From Streptomyces musisoli (GTDB taxonomy: Bacteria; Actinomycetota; Actinomycetes; Streptomycetales; Streptomycetaceae), in the NCBI RefSeq assembly GCF_016741855.1, contig NZ_JAERRH010000006.1, positions 124,001 through 188,000 on the forward strand: DNA of 64,000 nt, read 5' to 3'. Under the pieces are notes generated by a model that was not told where the DNA came from, did not search any database, and was given only the letters and a program-made list of their open reading frames with translations. How positions within the stretch are numbered: position 1 is the first letter of the stretch; every line of letters starts with the position of its first letter. Positions 42,542 through 51,768 of this stretch are shown here, one piece after another. The translations under genes were made by a program, and so were the position numbers.

Positions 42542-43489
42542 ATGGATGATTCCCTCTCGTTTGAGAGCTTCTACGAGGGCGCCAAGAAGGTCGCGCACCG
42601 GGCAATGGAAGACCACGGGCGCGGTGAGTACGACGAATTCGCACTCCACGCTGGAGTTGCGATCGAGCGGCTCGCAAAGGCCGTCCTGGTCTCGAGGAAT
42701 CCGATCTACATCATTGAGGTCAGGGGCAATGTCAGCACAGACATGCTGTTCCACATGGGCGGCCACCGAGAGGCGAAGAAGATCCGCACGATCGGGGCGT
42801 CAGAGGCCATTGCTCGCCTACGAACCCTGGAGGTCCTCGCTCCAGACAAGGGTCTGGACGCGCTCATCGATGTACGGAACGGCGTAGCCCACACAGGCAG
42901 CGGGGACGAGGCAAAGGCGTTCCTGCCGACCCTCGCCGAGACCGTCGAGACAATGCTGAATGACCTTGGAGGTCCGCTAGACGCCTTCTGGGGTCGGTGG
43001 ACGGCCACTGCCCGCATGGCCGTAGACAACAGGCGCAGCGAGGTCTCTCGGGACGTTCAGGTCCGGATCGGGCAGGCGAGGCATCGTTACGATGATCGGT
43101 TCTCCAACCTCCCTGACCACGTTCAGGAGCGCCTCAAGATCGAGCAGCTACGGCTGAAAAGCTTTTCCGTGGGCCAAACGAGGGACGGTCTCCAGATCGG
43201 CAGTAGCGAGAGGTGTCCCGCCTGCGGAAGCGCCGGCCACGTTCTCTCAGTGAACCAGGGCACACCAGAAAATCCGGACTTCGCGGTTGTCGCACTGCGT
43301 TGCTCCATGTGTCACCTTCAGCTCGCCACACGAGATGAGCTTGTGGCGGCTGGCATCGATGTCGAAAGTACCGACGAGCAAGTGGCACGCAAGGCCACGG
43401 AATTCTTCGGTGGTCTGATGCCATCGGAAGCGACGCTTCAGGCGATGGTGGAGCAGTACCTGAACGACGACTTTGACGATTTGGACTGA
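42542..43489 (+). CDS. HEPN-like protein with C-terminal zinc ribbon (hypothetical)
   Basis: A 315-aa protein not assigned to a named family. Residues about 5-150 have HEPN-like features: an AIERLAKAVLV helix near 40 and the motif Arg112-Asn113-x3-His117 (RNGVAH), which fits the R-N-x3-H catalytic pattern of HEPN RNases. A helical linker follows. C225-x2-C228 and C254-x2-C257 form a zinc-ribbon. ATG 42542 is preferred because the upstream frame overlaps transposase debris. GC content and codon choice are less biased than in neighbouring genes, and the gene sits between two transposase remnants, which points to horizontal transfer. A stress or phage-defence RNase is possible but unproven. Confidence 0.7.
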   Translation: MDDSLSFESFYEGAKKVAHRAMEDHGRGEYDEFALHAGVAIERLAKAVLVSRNPIYIIEVRGNVSTDMLFHMGGHREAKKIRTIGASEAIARLRTLEVLAPDKGLDALIDVRNGVAHTGSGDEAKAFLPTLAETVETMLNDLGGPLDAFWGRWTATARMAVDNRRSEVSRDVQVRIGQARHRYDDRFSNLPDHVQERLKIEQLRLKSFSVGQTRDGLQIGSSERCPACGSAGHVLSVNQGTPENPDFAVVALRCSMCHLQLATRDELVAAGIDVESTDEQVARKATEFFGGLMPSEATLQAMVEQYLNDDFDDLD

Positions 43490-43855
43490 TCACCCAAGGC
43501 CCCGCCTCTCGGCCTGGGCCTTGGCATACCCCCACAGCGTCGGACCTCCCTGCACCCACCCCTGCAGGCCATCGCTCGACGGCTGCCGCAAAGCGGCCGG
43601 CAGGCCGTCTGCCCCCCGTCATGTTTTCTGCGGTCCTGCAAGAGGGCCGCTGGCCTCCGAGGCCAGCATGGCTGGTCCCCCATGTCGAACGCATGACCTG
43701 GGGGGGGGTGGTGTCACCGGGCCCGAGAGGCGCCGTTGGAGACGCTGATGAGAGGTCCGACCACCGCCTGGCCCGGCGCAATGTCCGGCCGCTTGCGGGC
43801 GGCAGGTCTGCATAACGTGGATGCGCGCACGACGCCAACGCCCAGGCCAGCACGC
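43490..43855. other. Non-coding stretch between HEPN-like gene and IS110 remnant
   Basis: About 365 bp. It includes a run of nine Gs at 43700-43708. The portion from about 43710 to 43855 may be the left flank of the IS110-type element. ORFs on either strand show no coding character. Confidence 0.45.
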
Positions 43856-44143
43856 ATGACATCCGTTCGGGAGGACGGCTTGAACGACAGCGACGAGATA
43901 GGCGTCTTCCTCGGCCTGGATGTCGGCAAGACCGCCCATCACGGGCACGGCCTCACCCCGGCCGGGAAGAAGGTCTTCGACAAGCAACTGCCCAGCACCG
44001 AACCGAAGCTGCGGGACGTCTTCGAGAAGGTGACCGGCTGGACGACAGGGTGCGGATCACCGAAGTCAGGGGCCCGGCCTCTTCCCCGCGCCGGGCGCCG
44101 CCATGATGTGAGGGCGACCAAGTCGTCGCTGGCGGTCCAGTAG
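43856..44143 (+). mobile_element. IS110-family transposase N-terminal remnant
   Basis: From ATG 43856 the frame reads EIGVFLGLDVGKTAHHGHGL and KKVFDKQLPSTEPKLRDVF, the N-terminal RuvC-like start of IS110/IS116/IS902 transposases (first catalytic Asp in LGLDVGK). Similarity is lost after about residue 60 (44035), where the frame runs into unrelated sequence and stops at 44143. The bulk of the transposase is missing. Confidence 0.8.
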
Positions 44144-44588
44144 GCACGGCAGGCCTTCAGCTCAGGGCGGAGGCCGTGTCGGCCTGATTCCTTGTCGGCG
44201 AAAGATGCGGCGTCGGCCGGCCCCTCGGACTCGGGTCGAGGTGCTGGGGGTGTCAGGACACGCAGGCAGCGGCGGCGCTGGGCAACAATTCGCTCGGCGG
44301 CCACGCTCTAGTTGTGCTGATGGCATCAAAGTCATGGTGATCACCGGTACTGCCACCCGCCCACACCGCAGCGAGCGATGCGCTGTTTCCGCTGCTCGGG
44401 CAGCCCGACGTTGGCCGTCCGGGGCGACAGAGGGCCGCGACCTCAAAGCCGCATCCGAGTCCGATCAACAATGCGTCAGCCGGATTCGGCCGAGCCTCCG
44501 GGATACACCCGCCTTCGCCTGGACGCCTTAAACAGCGGCGCGGAAGCGGCTACGATCACCCGTCGACGAGCGACGGGGGGCCTGAGCC
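44144..44588. other. Gap before the kinase pair
   Basis: About 445 bp. No gene or insertion sequence end was recognised. Composition is mixed, with an AT-richer part at 44310-44345 (tgatggcatcaaagtcatgg) that could hold the kinase promoter. Short ORFs on both strands lack ribosome sites. Confidence 0.4.
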
Positions 44589-47021
44589 GTGGATGAGGGA
44601 CAGTTAGGGCGACGTAGCGCGGACGACGTCAAGGGGCGCCGTGTCGGGCCGTACGTCCTGGAACGGATGCTCGGCGAAGGGGGGATGGGAGAGGTCTGTC
44701 TCGCCCGGCGGGCCGACTCGCCCGAGGGGCCTCCCGTGGCACTGAAGACCGTACACGCCCGTCTGGCCCGCGACCCTGACTTTCTGGCCCGGTTCCGGCG
44801 CGAGGTGGCCGCCGCTCGGGAGGTCGAAAGTCCGTTCGTGGTGCCACTGGTCGACGCCGACACCGACACCGCCGAACCCTGGCTGGCGACCGTCTTCGTA
44901 CCCGGCCCGACACTCGCCGACGCGGTCCGGTCGTCCGGCCCGTTACCGGAAGACCGGCTGCGCGAGCTCGGCCGTGCGCTGGCCGGTGCGCTGATGGACA
45001 TACACGGTGCCGGCTTGGTGCACCGCGACTTCAAGCCGTCCAACGTGTTGCTGCATCCGGACAAGGGAGCCCAGGTGATCGACCTGGGTATCGCGCGTGC
45101 CGTGGACGGGACACGGCTGACGGCGACCGGTCTCGTGGTCGGCTCAGCAGGCTTCATGGCCCCCGAGCAGCTTACGGGTGACGGCGCGCGGCCGCCGAGC
45201 GACGTGTTCGCGCTGGGCGCGGTACTCGCGTACGCGGCAACTGGAAGACAGCCGTTCGGTGGCGGGCCCGCGCACCGGGTCGGCCACCGAACGCTGACCG
45301 AGGAGCCGGACCTCGTCGGGGCCCCGGCCGCGCTGCTGCCGCTGCTGGCCTCCTGTCTCGCCAAGGACCCTGCGCGGCGGCCCACGCCACGCCTGATCAG
45401 GGACGCGCTCACCGGCCCCGCTCCGGAGACGGAGCCCGTCGCGGATCCGGCGGTGTCGCCTGGCCCGGGAACGTCGTCGGCCTTGGGCGAGCCGGTCGGC
45501 GGCCGGCCGTTCCGTCCCTCTCCCGCGTCCACGCCGGTATCCGCGTCCGCTCCGGGTCGTCGGCGGGTCCGCGGCCGGGTCGCGCTCATCGCGGGAACCC
45601 TGGCCGTAGTCGTCTCGGGTGCCTTGACCGTGGGCCTCCTGGTTCTGCGCGGCGGCGACGCCCCGTCCGCCGGCGGAAGTACCGGGGACCGGGCGACAGC
45701 CCGGCCGTCGCCCTCAGTCCCCGCGCTCGCCGAACCGGTCAGCGGTCTCGGCCCGGCCGTCCCCCGGGGCGTCTGGTCGCGGTCCTGGCAGGACACCGTG
45801 ATCCTCCACGAGACCAACGAGGCGGAGTACGACAAGGCGACGGAGAACGGCAACGCGTATGCCGTCGAAGCCTGGCTCACCGACCGTGTGTTCGCCCGCG
45901 TCGGACGCCGCTCGGTCCAGGGACTGTCCCCCGACACGGGCCGGGTCCTGTGGACCCTGAAGCCGCCGGTCCGGGGAATGGTGCCCTGTGCGGCCTCGCG
46001 CACCGCACCGGGCGGTGTCGGAGCCGTGATCTTCGGCCCGGCCGACGAGAAGGGGGAGAACAACGGAACCGCCGACTGCGACCGCGTCGTCGCGGTGGAC
46101 CTGGCGTCCGGCACCTCTTTGTGGGAGCGCCGCCGACCGGGTGACATATATGCGACCGATGGCATCGACTCGGACGTCCTCGGCGTCACCGGAGACCGCG
46201 TAGTGGTCATGACCGGCGATCTGGTGACGGCGTGGCGCCTGCGTGACGGGGCCCCCGCCTGGTCGCACAGGGGCAGCCGCGATGCCTGCGTGATCAACGG
46301 CATGGTGGTGGGGCAGTCCAGTGTCGTAGAAGCGCTGACCTGCCCCGCGACGGAGGAGTCCCGGCGGAACGGCCGTCCCACGACGGTCCGTTCGGTGAAC
46401 GCCGGCGACGGCCGTATTCGCTGGACCTCCAGGGTCCCTGACGACGTACCCGTGGCACGGCTGGAGACGGCGGAGCCCCCGGTCATCAGTCTGCCCGGAC
46501 CGGTCGCCGACATCGAGGGCCCCATGATGGTCTTCAGCAACGACGGGAAGCCGGGTCCGCTGCTCCGCGAGGCACAGCCGCAGGGCACGCTCGGGATCTG
46601 GACGCGCAACCGCTTCCAGCTCACCCCCGCCTTCTTCGGATGGCGTGACACCGTCGTCACCCTCACCCAGTACAACGACGACCGGCAGTCGGGCACGGAC
46701 GGGGTCGTTGCCCTCGACTCCCGTACCGGGAAGATCCGCTGGCACCGGCCGGCGCCCAGCGGCGGCCGACCGGTGATCGCGGGGGTGGACGACCGCGGTG
46801 TGCTGGTGGTCCATGTGACGGAACCGGGTACGACCGCTCTGGTCCGCTACGCGCTGGACGACGGTACGCCCACGGCAGTCGGGGAACTTCCCCGGCTGCC
46901 GGACCGGGCGGAGTTCGACGGCGTCCGCCTGTACGGGGACAGGCTCGCGCTGATGACCGGTCAGCACAACCTGCTGACCAAGGGAGTGATGATGTTCCGG
47001 GCATCAGGGAGCCGGTCGTGA
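44589..47021 (+). CDS. Receptor-type Ser/Thr protein kinase with extracellular PQQ-like propeller
   Basis: An 810-aa transmembrane kinase. The kinase domain (about 18-290) has GEGGMG at 29-34, ATP-binding Lys53, HRDFKPSN near 145 and APEQL, but DLG instead of DFG at the metal-binding site (about 163). A Pro/Ala-rich juxtamembrane region leads to one membrane helix (about 331-355, VALIAGTLAVVVSGALTVGL). The outside part is a PQQ-like beta-propeller (about 380-810) with repeated W-x2-x2-P and DGRIRWTS/TGKIRWHR strands, likely the sensor. The GTG start at 44589 is inferred from domain completeness. Residue 119 is encoded by TTA. Its TGA overlaps the GTG of the second kinase. Confidence 0.9.
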   Translation: MDEGQLGRRSADDVKGRRVGPYVLERMLGEGGMGEVCLARRADSPEGPPVALKTVHARLARDPDFLARFRREVAAAREVESPFVVPLVDADTDTAEPWLATVFVPGPTLADAVRSSGPLPEDRLRELGRALAGALMDIHGAGLVHRDFKPSNVLLHPDKGAQVIDLGIARAVDGTRLTATGLVVGSAGFMAPEQLTGDGARPPSDVFALGAVLAYAATGRQPFGGGPAHRVGHRTLTEEPDLVGAPAALLPLLASCLAKDPARRPTPRLIRDALTGPAPETEPVADPAVSPGPGTSSALGEPVGGRPFRPSPASTPVSASAPGRRRVRGRVALIAGTLAVVVSGALTVGLLVLRGGDAPSAGGSTGDRATARPSPSVPALAEPVSGLGPAVPRGVWSRSWQDTVILHETNEAEYDKATENGNAYAVEAWLTDRVFARVGRRSVQGLSPDTGRVLWTLKPPVRGMVPCAASRTAPGGVGAVIFGPADEKGENNGTADCDRVVAVDLASGTSLWERRRPGDIYATDGIDSDVLGVTGDRVVVMTGDLVTAWRLRDGAPAWSHRGSRDACVINGMVVGQSSVVEALTCPATEESRRNGRPTTVRSVNAGDGRIRWTSRVPDDVPVARLETAEPPVISLPGPVADIEGPMMVFSNDGKPGPLLREAQPQGTLGIWTRNRFQLTPAFFGWRDTVVTLTQYNDDRQSGTDGVVALDSRTGKIRWHRPAPSGGRPVIAGVDDRGVLVVHVTEPGTTALVRYALDDGTPTAVGELPRLPDRAEFDGVRLYGDRLALMTGQHNLLTKGVMMFRASGSRS
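44943..44945 (+). promoter_or_regulatory. TTA codon (bldA-dependent translation point) in first kinase gene
   Basis: In-frame TTA for Leu119 (ccg tta ccg). In Streptomyces TTA is read only by the bldA leucyl-tRNA, which matures late, so such codons often restrict expression to development. Confidence 0.85.
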
Positions 47022-49333
47022 ACGAGGGGACGGCCCCGCTGGCGCCGGAGGACCCGGAGCGCATAGGCCGCTACCGGATCCTCGGCCGACTCGGGCAGGG
47101 CGGCATGGGGCGGGTGTTCCTCGCCGAGGACGCCGAGGGGCACCGGGTCGCGGTCAAGCTGGTCCACGCGGAGTTCACCGCCGACCCGGAGTTCCGCAGG
47201 CGTTTCGGGCGCGAGGTGGAGGCGGCGGGAAAGGTCCTCAGCTTCTTCACCGTGCCACTGGTCGACTCCGAGGCCGACGCGGAGACCCCGTGGCTCGCCA
47301 CTCAGTACGTCTCCGGCCCTTCGCTGAGCGCCGCCGTGCGCCGCGACGGGCCGCTGCCCGTCGACCGGCTGTGCTCGCTCGCCGCGGCACTCGGCGAGGC
47401 GCTCATCGTCATCCACGCGGCGGGCATCGTGCACCGGGACCTCAAACCGTCCAACGTGCTGCTGGCCGACGACGGACCCAGAGTGATCGACTTCGGCATC
47501 GCCAGGGCGGCGGACTCGGAGGAACTCACACGCGCCGGCCACGCGCTGGGCACCTTGGGCTACGCACCACCCGAACAGGTCGTCGCCGAGGAGCCGGTCG
47601 GTGCGGCAGGGGACGTCTTCTCCCTCGGAGGGGTGATGCTGTACGCGGCGACGGGCCGCCAACCCTTCGGCGACGCTCCACCGGCGGTACTGGCGTACCG
47701 GACGGTGTACGAGGAACCCGACATCGACGGCGTGCCCGAGGAACTGACCGTGCTCGTACGGCGCTGCCTGGCCAAGGACCCCGCCTCAAGGCCCACGCCG
47801 CGTGAGGTGATCGCCGCCGCCCGTGCCGCCCAGTCGCGGGTACGGGACGGCTCTCCGGCCCCCGCACGCGCGGCCGAAGAGCCCACGTCGTACCGCATCG
47901 CCCCGCCCGCGCCCGTGTCCCCGCCTGCGCCCTCGCCCGTCCCGGAGTCCGGGCCGGAGTCCGGGCCGGAGTCCGGGCCGGAGGAGCCGCGTCGGCGCCG
48001 CCGCGGGGTGCTCACCGCCGCGGCCGTCGCGGTCGCCGTCGCCGCGCTGGCCGTCGCGGGCGCGATCTACCTGCCGGACCGGGGTGGCGACAAGCAGAGC
48101 GCGGGCGGCGGAACCAGCGGGCGCGCCGGCATCGGTCCCGCCGCCGAGGGCGCCGACCCGCTCCCGGACGTCACGGCGAAGGGCGACCGCCGGGCCGTGT
48201 GGACCGCACAGCGGGGCATCTCCGAAGTCGACTCGGAGGTCATGGGCGCCTGGCTGACCCCCAAGACACTGGTACGCATCGACGCCTCCGGGATCCGCGC
48301 CTTCGCCTCGCGTACCGGAACATCCGAATGGACCGTCGCACCGCCCGCCAAGGGCCTCGTTCCCTGCGGGGCCTCGGACGCCGGTACGGCGACCAGCGGC
48401 GCTGTGGGACTCGTCCGGTTCGGCAGGGCCTACACCTCGCCGGCCGCATGCGACGTCGCCGCGGCCCTGGACAGCGCCACCGGCAAGCTGTTGTGGCACC
48501 GCCGGGTCGGTGAGGCACCCATGGCCGTGGCGTCGGTGTCCGGCGACATCATGGTGGTGTCCGGCGAGAAGGGCATCCTCGGCCTGGACCGGGCCACCGG
48601 CGCCCACATCTGGACGTACCCCTGGACCCGGGGGGACTGCGAAGTGGACGACGCGGTTCCCGGTGTGCGTACGGTCGCCGTGTCCGACACGTGCGACCGG
48701 GAGGACACCGACACCGAACGCGTCGTCGAACTCGACATCGCCACCGGCAAGGTTCGCACCACCCATGAGATCGAGCGAAGCGGAGCGACAGCCGCCAGGG
48801 TCGTGGCGGCCGAGCCTGTCGTGGCCCGGTACACCGACGTGTCCGGTGACGACTTTCTGCGCGTTCTCACCTCCGAAGGGGGAAAGCCACTGGACCTGCC
48901 GGTCAAGCAGTCCTTCGGCACCTTGAGCCTGAACGGGTCTCTCGTCGCGAAGGGGGTGCTGGTGACGGAGGCGGAGTCGGGTCCGGGCGGCACGGCACGG
49001 GGACTGGTGGCCATCGACCTCACCACGGGGAAGGTCCGCTGGCACACCGGGATGCGGGAGGAGGTCCTGGAACTCGAACCACTGCGAATCCAGGGCGACT
49101 CGGTGTACATCGTGGAGGGTGAGGACACCGACGGTCCGGCCAATTGGTCGTACACGGTGCGGCGCCGCTCCCTGGCCGACGGCACCGTCACCGAGAGCGG
49201 CCAGCTCCCCGCCCCCTACCTGCGCAACCACCCCGACCGGCTACTCGCCTCCGGAGGCTTGGTCGTCCAGGTCAACACCTCCGACAAGTACGGCCTCGCA
49301 GCCTTCGACACCGCGCCGGACGACGGTTCGTGA
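47018..49333 (+). CDS. Second receptor-type Ser/Thr protein kinase with PQQ-like propeller
   Basis: A 771-aa paralogue of the preceding kinase. The kinase domain (about 18-280) has GQGGMG at 26-31, Lys47, HRDLKPSN and a standard DFGIARA, so it should be fully active. A linker with three PESG repeats precedes the membrane helix (about 330-352). An extracellular PQQ-like propeller follows (about 370-771; TGKLLWHR, TGKVRWHT strands). Start GTG 47018 overlaps the previous TGA (GTGA), so both kinases are co-translated and probably work as a pair. The tandem arrangement looks like a local duplication. Ligand and targets are unknown. Confidence 0.9.
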   Translation: MNEGTAPLAPEDPERIGRYRILGRLGQGGMGRVFLAEDAEGHRVAVKLVHAEFTADPEFRRRFGREVEAAGKVLSFFTVPLVDSEADAETPWLATQYVSGPSLSAAVRRDGPLPVDRLCSLAAALGEALIVIHAAGIVHRDLKPSNVLLADDGPRVIDFGIARAADSEELTRAGHALGTLGYAPPEQVVAEEPVGAAGDVFSLGGVMLYAATGRQPFGDAPPAVLAYRTVYEEPDIDGVPEELTVLVRRCLAKDPASRPTPREVIAAARAAQSRVRDGSPAPARAAEEPTSYRIAPPAPVSPPAPSPVPESGPESGPESGPEEPRRRRRGVLTAAAVAVAVAALAVAGAIYLPDRGGDKQSAGGGTSGRAGIGPAAEGADPLPDVTAKGDRRAVWTAQRGISEVDSEVMGAWLTPKTLVRIDASGIRAFASRTGTSEWTVAPPAKGLVPCGASDAGTATSGAVGLVRFGRAYTSPAACDVAAALDSATGKLLWHRRVGEAPMAVASVSGDIMVVSGEKGILGLDRATGAHIWTYPWTRGDCEVDDAVPGVRTVAVSDTCDREDTDTERVVELDIATGKVRTTHEIERSGATAARVVAAEPVVARYTDVSGDDFLRVLTSEGGKPLDLPVKQSFGTLSLNGSLVAKGVLVTEAESGPGGTARGLVAIDLTTGKVRWHTGMREEVLELEPLRIQGDSVYIVEGEDTDGPANWSYTVRRRSLADGTVTESGQLPAPYLRNHPDRLLASGGLVVQVNTSDKYGLAAFDTAPDDGS
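47944..47979 (+). repeat. Three tandem 12-bp repeats in the kinase linker
   Basis: Perfect units ggagtccgggcc at 47944-47955, 47956-47967 and 47968-47979 encode Pro-Glu-Ser-Gly repeats just before the membrane helix of the second kinase. Confidence 0.9.
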
Positions 49334-49681
49334 CCATCGGGGACCGCGAGGGCACAGCGCTTCCCATCCGCCCGTGCCGGGCTCGTGGCAGCCGCCTACC
49401 AACCCGCTCTGGCGGTGCTTGCCGCCCTGCCGCCTATGGCAGTGAGGTGGTGAACGGGTAGAAGTGTGCGGGCGTGGTCGGTCTGCAGATCGGGGTGCCA
49501 GGCGACGCCCCTCCAGCAGATCGGCGGACGGATCGCCGCACACCGTGGTGACCAGCTCGTTCCGGCTCGGATACCTGGCAAACCACCGGGCGGCGAACGG
49601 CACAGCCGGCACCTCCGCGAGATCGGACTCCCCACCGAAGCCGGACGATGCGCGGACCTGCTCGATCTCTGTGGTGCGCGG
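49334..49681. other. Gap between kinase and IMPase genes
   Basis: About 350 bp between convergent genes. Short ORFs on both strands show no recognisable family or start signal. No clean terminator hairpin was identified. Confidence 0.4.
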
Positions 49682-50515
49682 TCAGCGTGAGAGCGTGGCG
49701 ACGGCCTCGGTGTGCACGCCGGGCGCGGCGGCCAGGAAGGTCTCGCTCTCCGGGGTCCAGGGGCGGCCCTCGGCGTCGGATATCCGCCCGCCGGCCTCGG
49801 CGACGAGCAGCGCCCCGGGGAGCAGGTCCGCGCGGGCCCCGGCGAACTGCCAGAAGGCGTCGATCCGGCCGGCGGCCACGTTCAGCAGGTGCAGGGTGGC
49901 GGGCACGGAGGTCCGCACCACGAGCGCATCGAAGAGCATCGCGGTGATCGAGGAGCCGATGCGCCGCACGACCTTCTCGTCCTCGTCCGGCCTGGCCTGG
50001 CTCGTGGCCACGAGGCTCAGGCCGAGGTCCGTGGTCTGGGACACGTGCAGCGGGCGGCCGTCGAGGTGGGCGCCGCCGCCGGCGAGCGCGGTGTAGGTCT
50101 CACCGGTCAACGGCAGGTGAACTGCGGTGAGCACCGGTTGGTTGTCGCGCACGAGAGTGGCGGTCACCGCCCACTCCGGCAGGGCGTGCAGGTGGTTGAC
50201 GTTGCCTTCGGCCGGATCCAGGACCCACCACTCGCCGGGGGGCAGGGCCCCGCCCGCGAGCTCGTCCTCCACCACGCGGGCGCCCGGGCGCAGGAGGGTG
50301 AGGCGGGGGCGCAGGACGTCGAGGGCCGCGTCGTCGTTGGCGGCGAGCGCGCGCATCAGCTCTTCGCGGGTCTGGTAGCGGACCACGTCGCCGAACCGCT
50401 CCCGCAGCGCCGAAGCCGCCGCGCGCACGGCGATCGCGGTCTGCGCGAGCAGGTCGGCGTCGGACGCGGAGCCGGCGGTTGCGGCAACTCCGGTGGTCTG
50501 AATCGACTCGGGCAT
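49682..50515 (-). CDS. Inositol-monophosphatase-family protein with altered metal motif
   Basis: A 277-aa member of the IMPase/FBPase superfamily. The first acidic cluster is VVEDEL (81-86). The usual DPIDGT loop reads DPAEGN at 100-105, followed by VNHLH, and the second-site Trp-Asp is ARADLLPGA. The canonical second Asp is therefore Glu and the Thr is Asn. The same variant occurs, as I recall, in other actinobacterial members, so it may define a subfamily with a different substrate rather than a dead enzyme. It could dephosphorylate a sugar or inositol phosphate. It is divergent from a LysR gene 128 bp away, which probably regulates it. Confidence 0.8.
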   Translation of the reverse strand: MPESIQTTGVAATAGSASDADLLAQTAIAVRAAASALRERFGDVVRYQTREELMRALAANDDAALDVLRPRLTLLRPGARVVEDELAGGALPPGEWWVLDPAEGNVNHLHALPEWAVTATLVRDNQPVLTAVHLPLTGETYTALAGGGAHLDGRPLHVSQTTDLGLSLVATSQARPDEDEKVVRRIGSSITAMLFDALVVRTSVPATLHLLNVAAGRIDAFWQFAGARADLLPGALLVAEAGGRISDAEGRPWTPESETFLAAAPGVHTEAVATLSR

Positions 50516-50611
50516 GACGGTGCTCCCATCTGAGCAGGGGGGTGATGAGACGGACCAGGCGAAAACCGTTCTTCTTTCGCGCCCGCATCTCGAAGGTAGG
50601 AGGGCCCGTCA

Positions 50612-50631
50612 TTAACTGCAAGTGCATGTAA
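50612..50631. promoter_or_regulatory. Candidate LysR binding palindrome
   Basis: ttaactgcaagtgcatgtaa is an interrupted palindrome (TTA-N2-TGCA-N2-TGCA-N2-TAA) 13 bp before the LysR start and about 97 bp upstream of the divergent IMPase start. Position and symmetry fit a LysR-type operator. Confidence 0.55.
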
Positions 50632-50643
50632 AGCACGGCTAGC

Positions 50644-51573
50644 ATGAGTCTCATGCAATTGGATTTGAACCTGCTCGCCGCGCTCGATGCGCTCCTGGAG
50701 GAAGGCAGCGTGGCCGGAGCTGCTGAGCGCCTACACGTCACCGCCCCCGCGATGAGTCGAAGCCTCGGCCGGATCCGGCGCACGACGGGGGATCAGATCC
50801 TGGTGCGTACCGGGCGCACGATGACCCCGACGCCGTACGCGATCGCCGTCCGGGAACAGGTGCACGAGCTGCTGCAGCAGGTCCAGGGCGTGCTGGCACC
50901 GAGCCGCGAACTCGACCTCACGACGCTCGAGCGCACCTTCACACTCCGCTGGCACGATTCACTCGTCGCCCTCAATGGCCCCGCGCTTCTCGCGGCCGTA
51001 CGCAAGCAGGCGCCGGGCGTGCGTTTGCGCTTCATCGCGGAATCGAGCATCGACACCCCCGAGCTGCGTCGCGGCGAGGTCGACCTGGAGGCGAACGCGA
51101 ACCCCCCGACCGCACCCGACATTCGCGCCGATCGGGTGGCTGAGACCCAGCACGTCATCGTCGTACGGCGAGGGCACCCGCTCACCCGAGTCAAGGCTGT
51201 CACCGCCGCGCGGTACGCCGCGGCCGAGCACATCACCGTCTCGCGGCGCGGAAGGCTCGGCAACGCCCTCGACGACGCCCTCGCGCGGCTCGGCCTCACC
51301 CGACGGGTAGTGGCGACCGCGCCCACCGAAGGGGCCGCATTCGAGTTCGTGCGCAGCTCCGACCTCCTCGTCACAGCCCCCGAATCGACGACGTGTTCAG
51401 CGGCCACGGTTCTCGGTCTGACCCTGCTCCCACTGCCGCTGGAACTACCGCCGGCCGCGGTGTACCTGTCATGGCATCAGCGCTATGACACCGACCCCGC
51501 ACACGTCTGGCTGCGCGATCTGGCGCGGATCGCGCTGGCGCCCCGACGTAACCCACACCTTGAAGATCTCTAG
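50644..51573 (+). CDS. LysR-family transcriptional regulator
   Basis: A 309-aa LysR regulator. The N-terminal winged HTH (LDLNLLAALDALLEEGSVAG, ERLHVTAPAMSRSLGRIRR) is typical, and an effector domain occupies about 95-300 (GVRLRFIAESS, VDLEANANPP). The ATG at 50644 is followed in frame by a second ATG at 50653, and the first is taken by the track of conserved residues. It is divergent from the IMPase-family gene with a symmetric site in the shared intergenic region, so it probably controls that gene and itself. Confidence 0.88.
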   Translation: MSLMQLDLNLLAALDALLEEGSVAGAAERLHVTAPAMSRSLGRIRRTTGDQILVRTGRTMTPTPYAIAVREQVHELLQQVQGVLAPSRELDLTTLERTFTLRWHDSLVALNGPALLAAVRKQAPGVRLRFIAESSIDTPELRRGEVDLEANANPPTAPDIRADRVAETQHVIVVRRGHPLTRVKAVTAARYAAAEHITVSRRGRLGNALDDALARLGLTRRVVATAPTEGAAFEFVRSSDLLVTAPESTTCSAATVLGLTLLPLPLELPPAAVYLSWHQRYDTDPAHVWLRDLARIALAPRRNPHLEDL

Positions 51574-51768
51574 TCGGGATCAGCCATGGGGTCCCCCACT
51601 CTCTGGCGACTCGCACCCCGGTGGACACCGGTCGGGCTGGGTCCCATCCCGGTCAGGTCAGCGCCCAAGCGGCTGCGGGTGCAAGGGCTCCCTGCTCACG
51701 GCACCTTTACCTGCCCCCGCCTCCGTCCCCTGCCTCCCCGCCGCTTATCCGCAGGGCGTCGAACGCTG

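Noticed and set aside
43134..43862. 242-aa minus-strand ORF overlapping the HEPN-like gene and IS110 flank
   Set aside because: Arg/Ser/Pro-rich composition and no recognisable domain. The plus-strand gene has CxxC pairs and a HEPN motif.
49241..49612. 123-aa minus-strand ORF in the gap after the second kinase
   Set aside because: It overlaps the kinase 3' end, has no ribosome site, and the peptide is not recognised.
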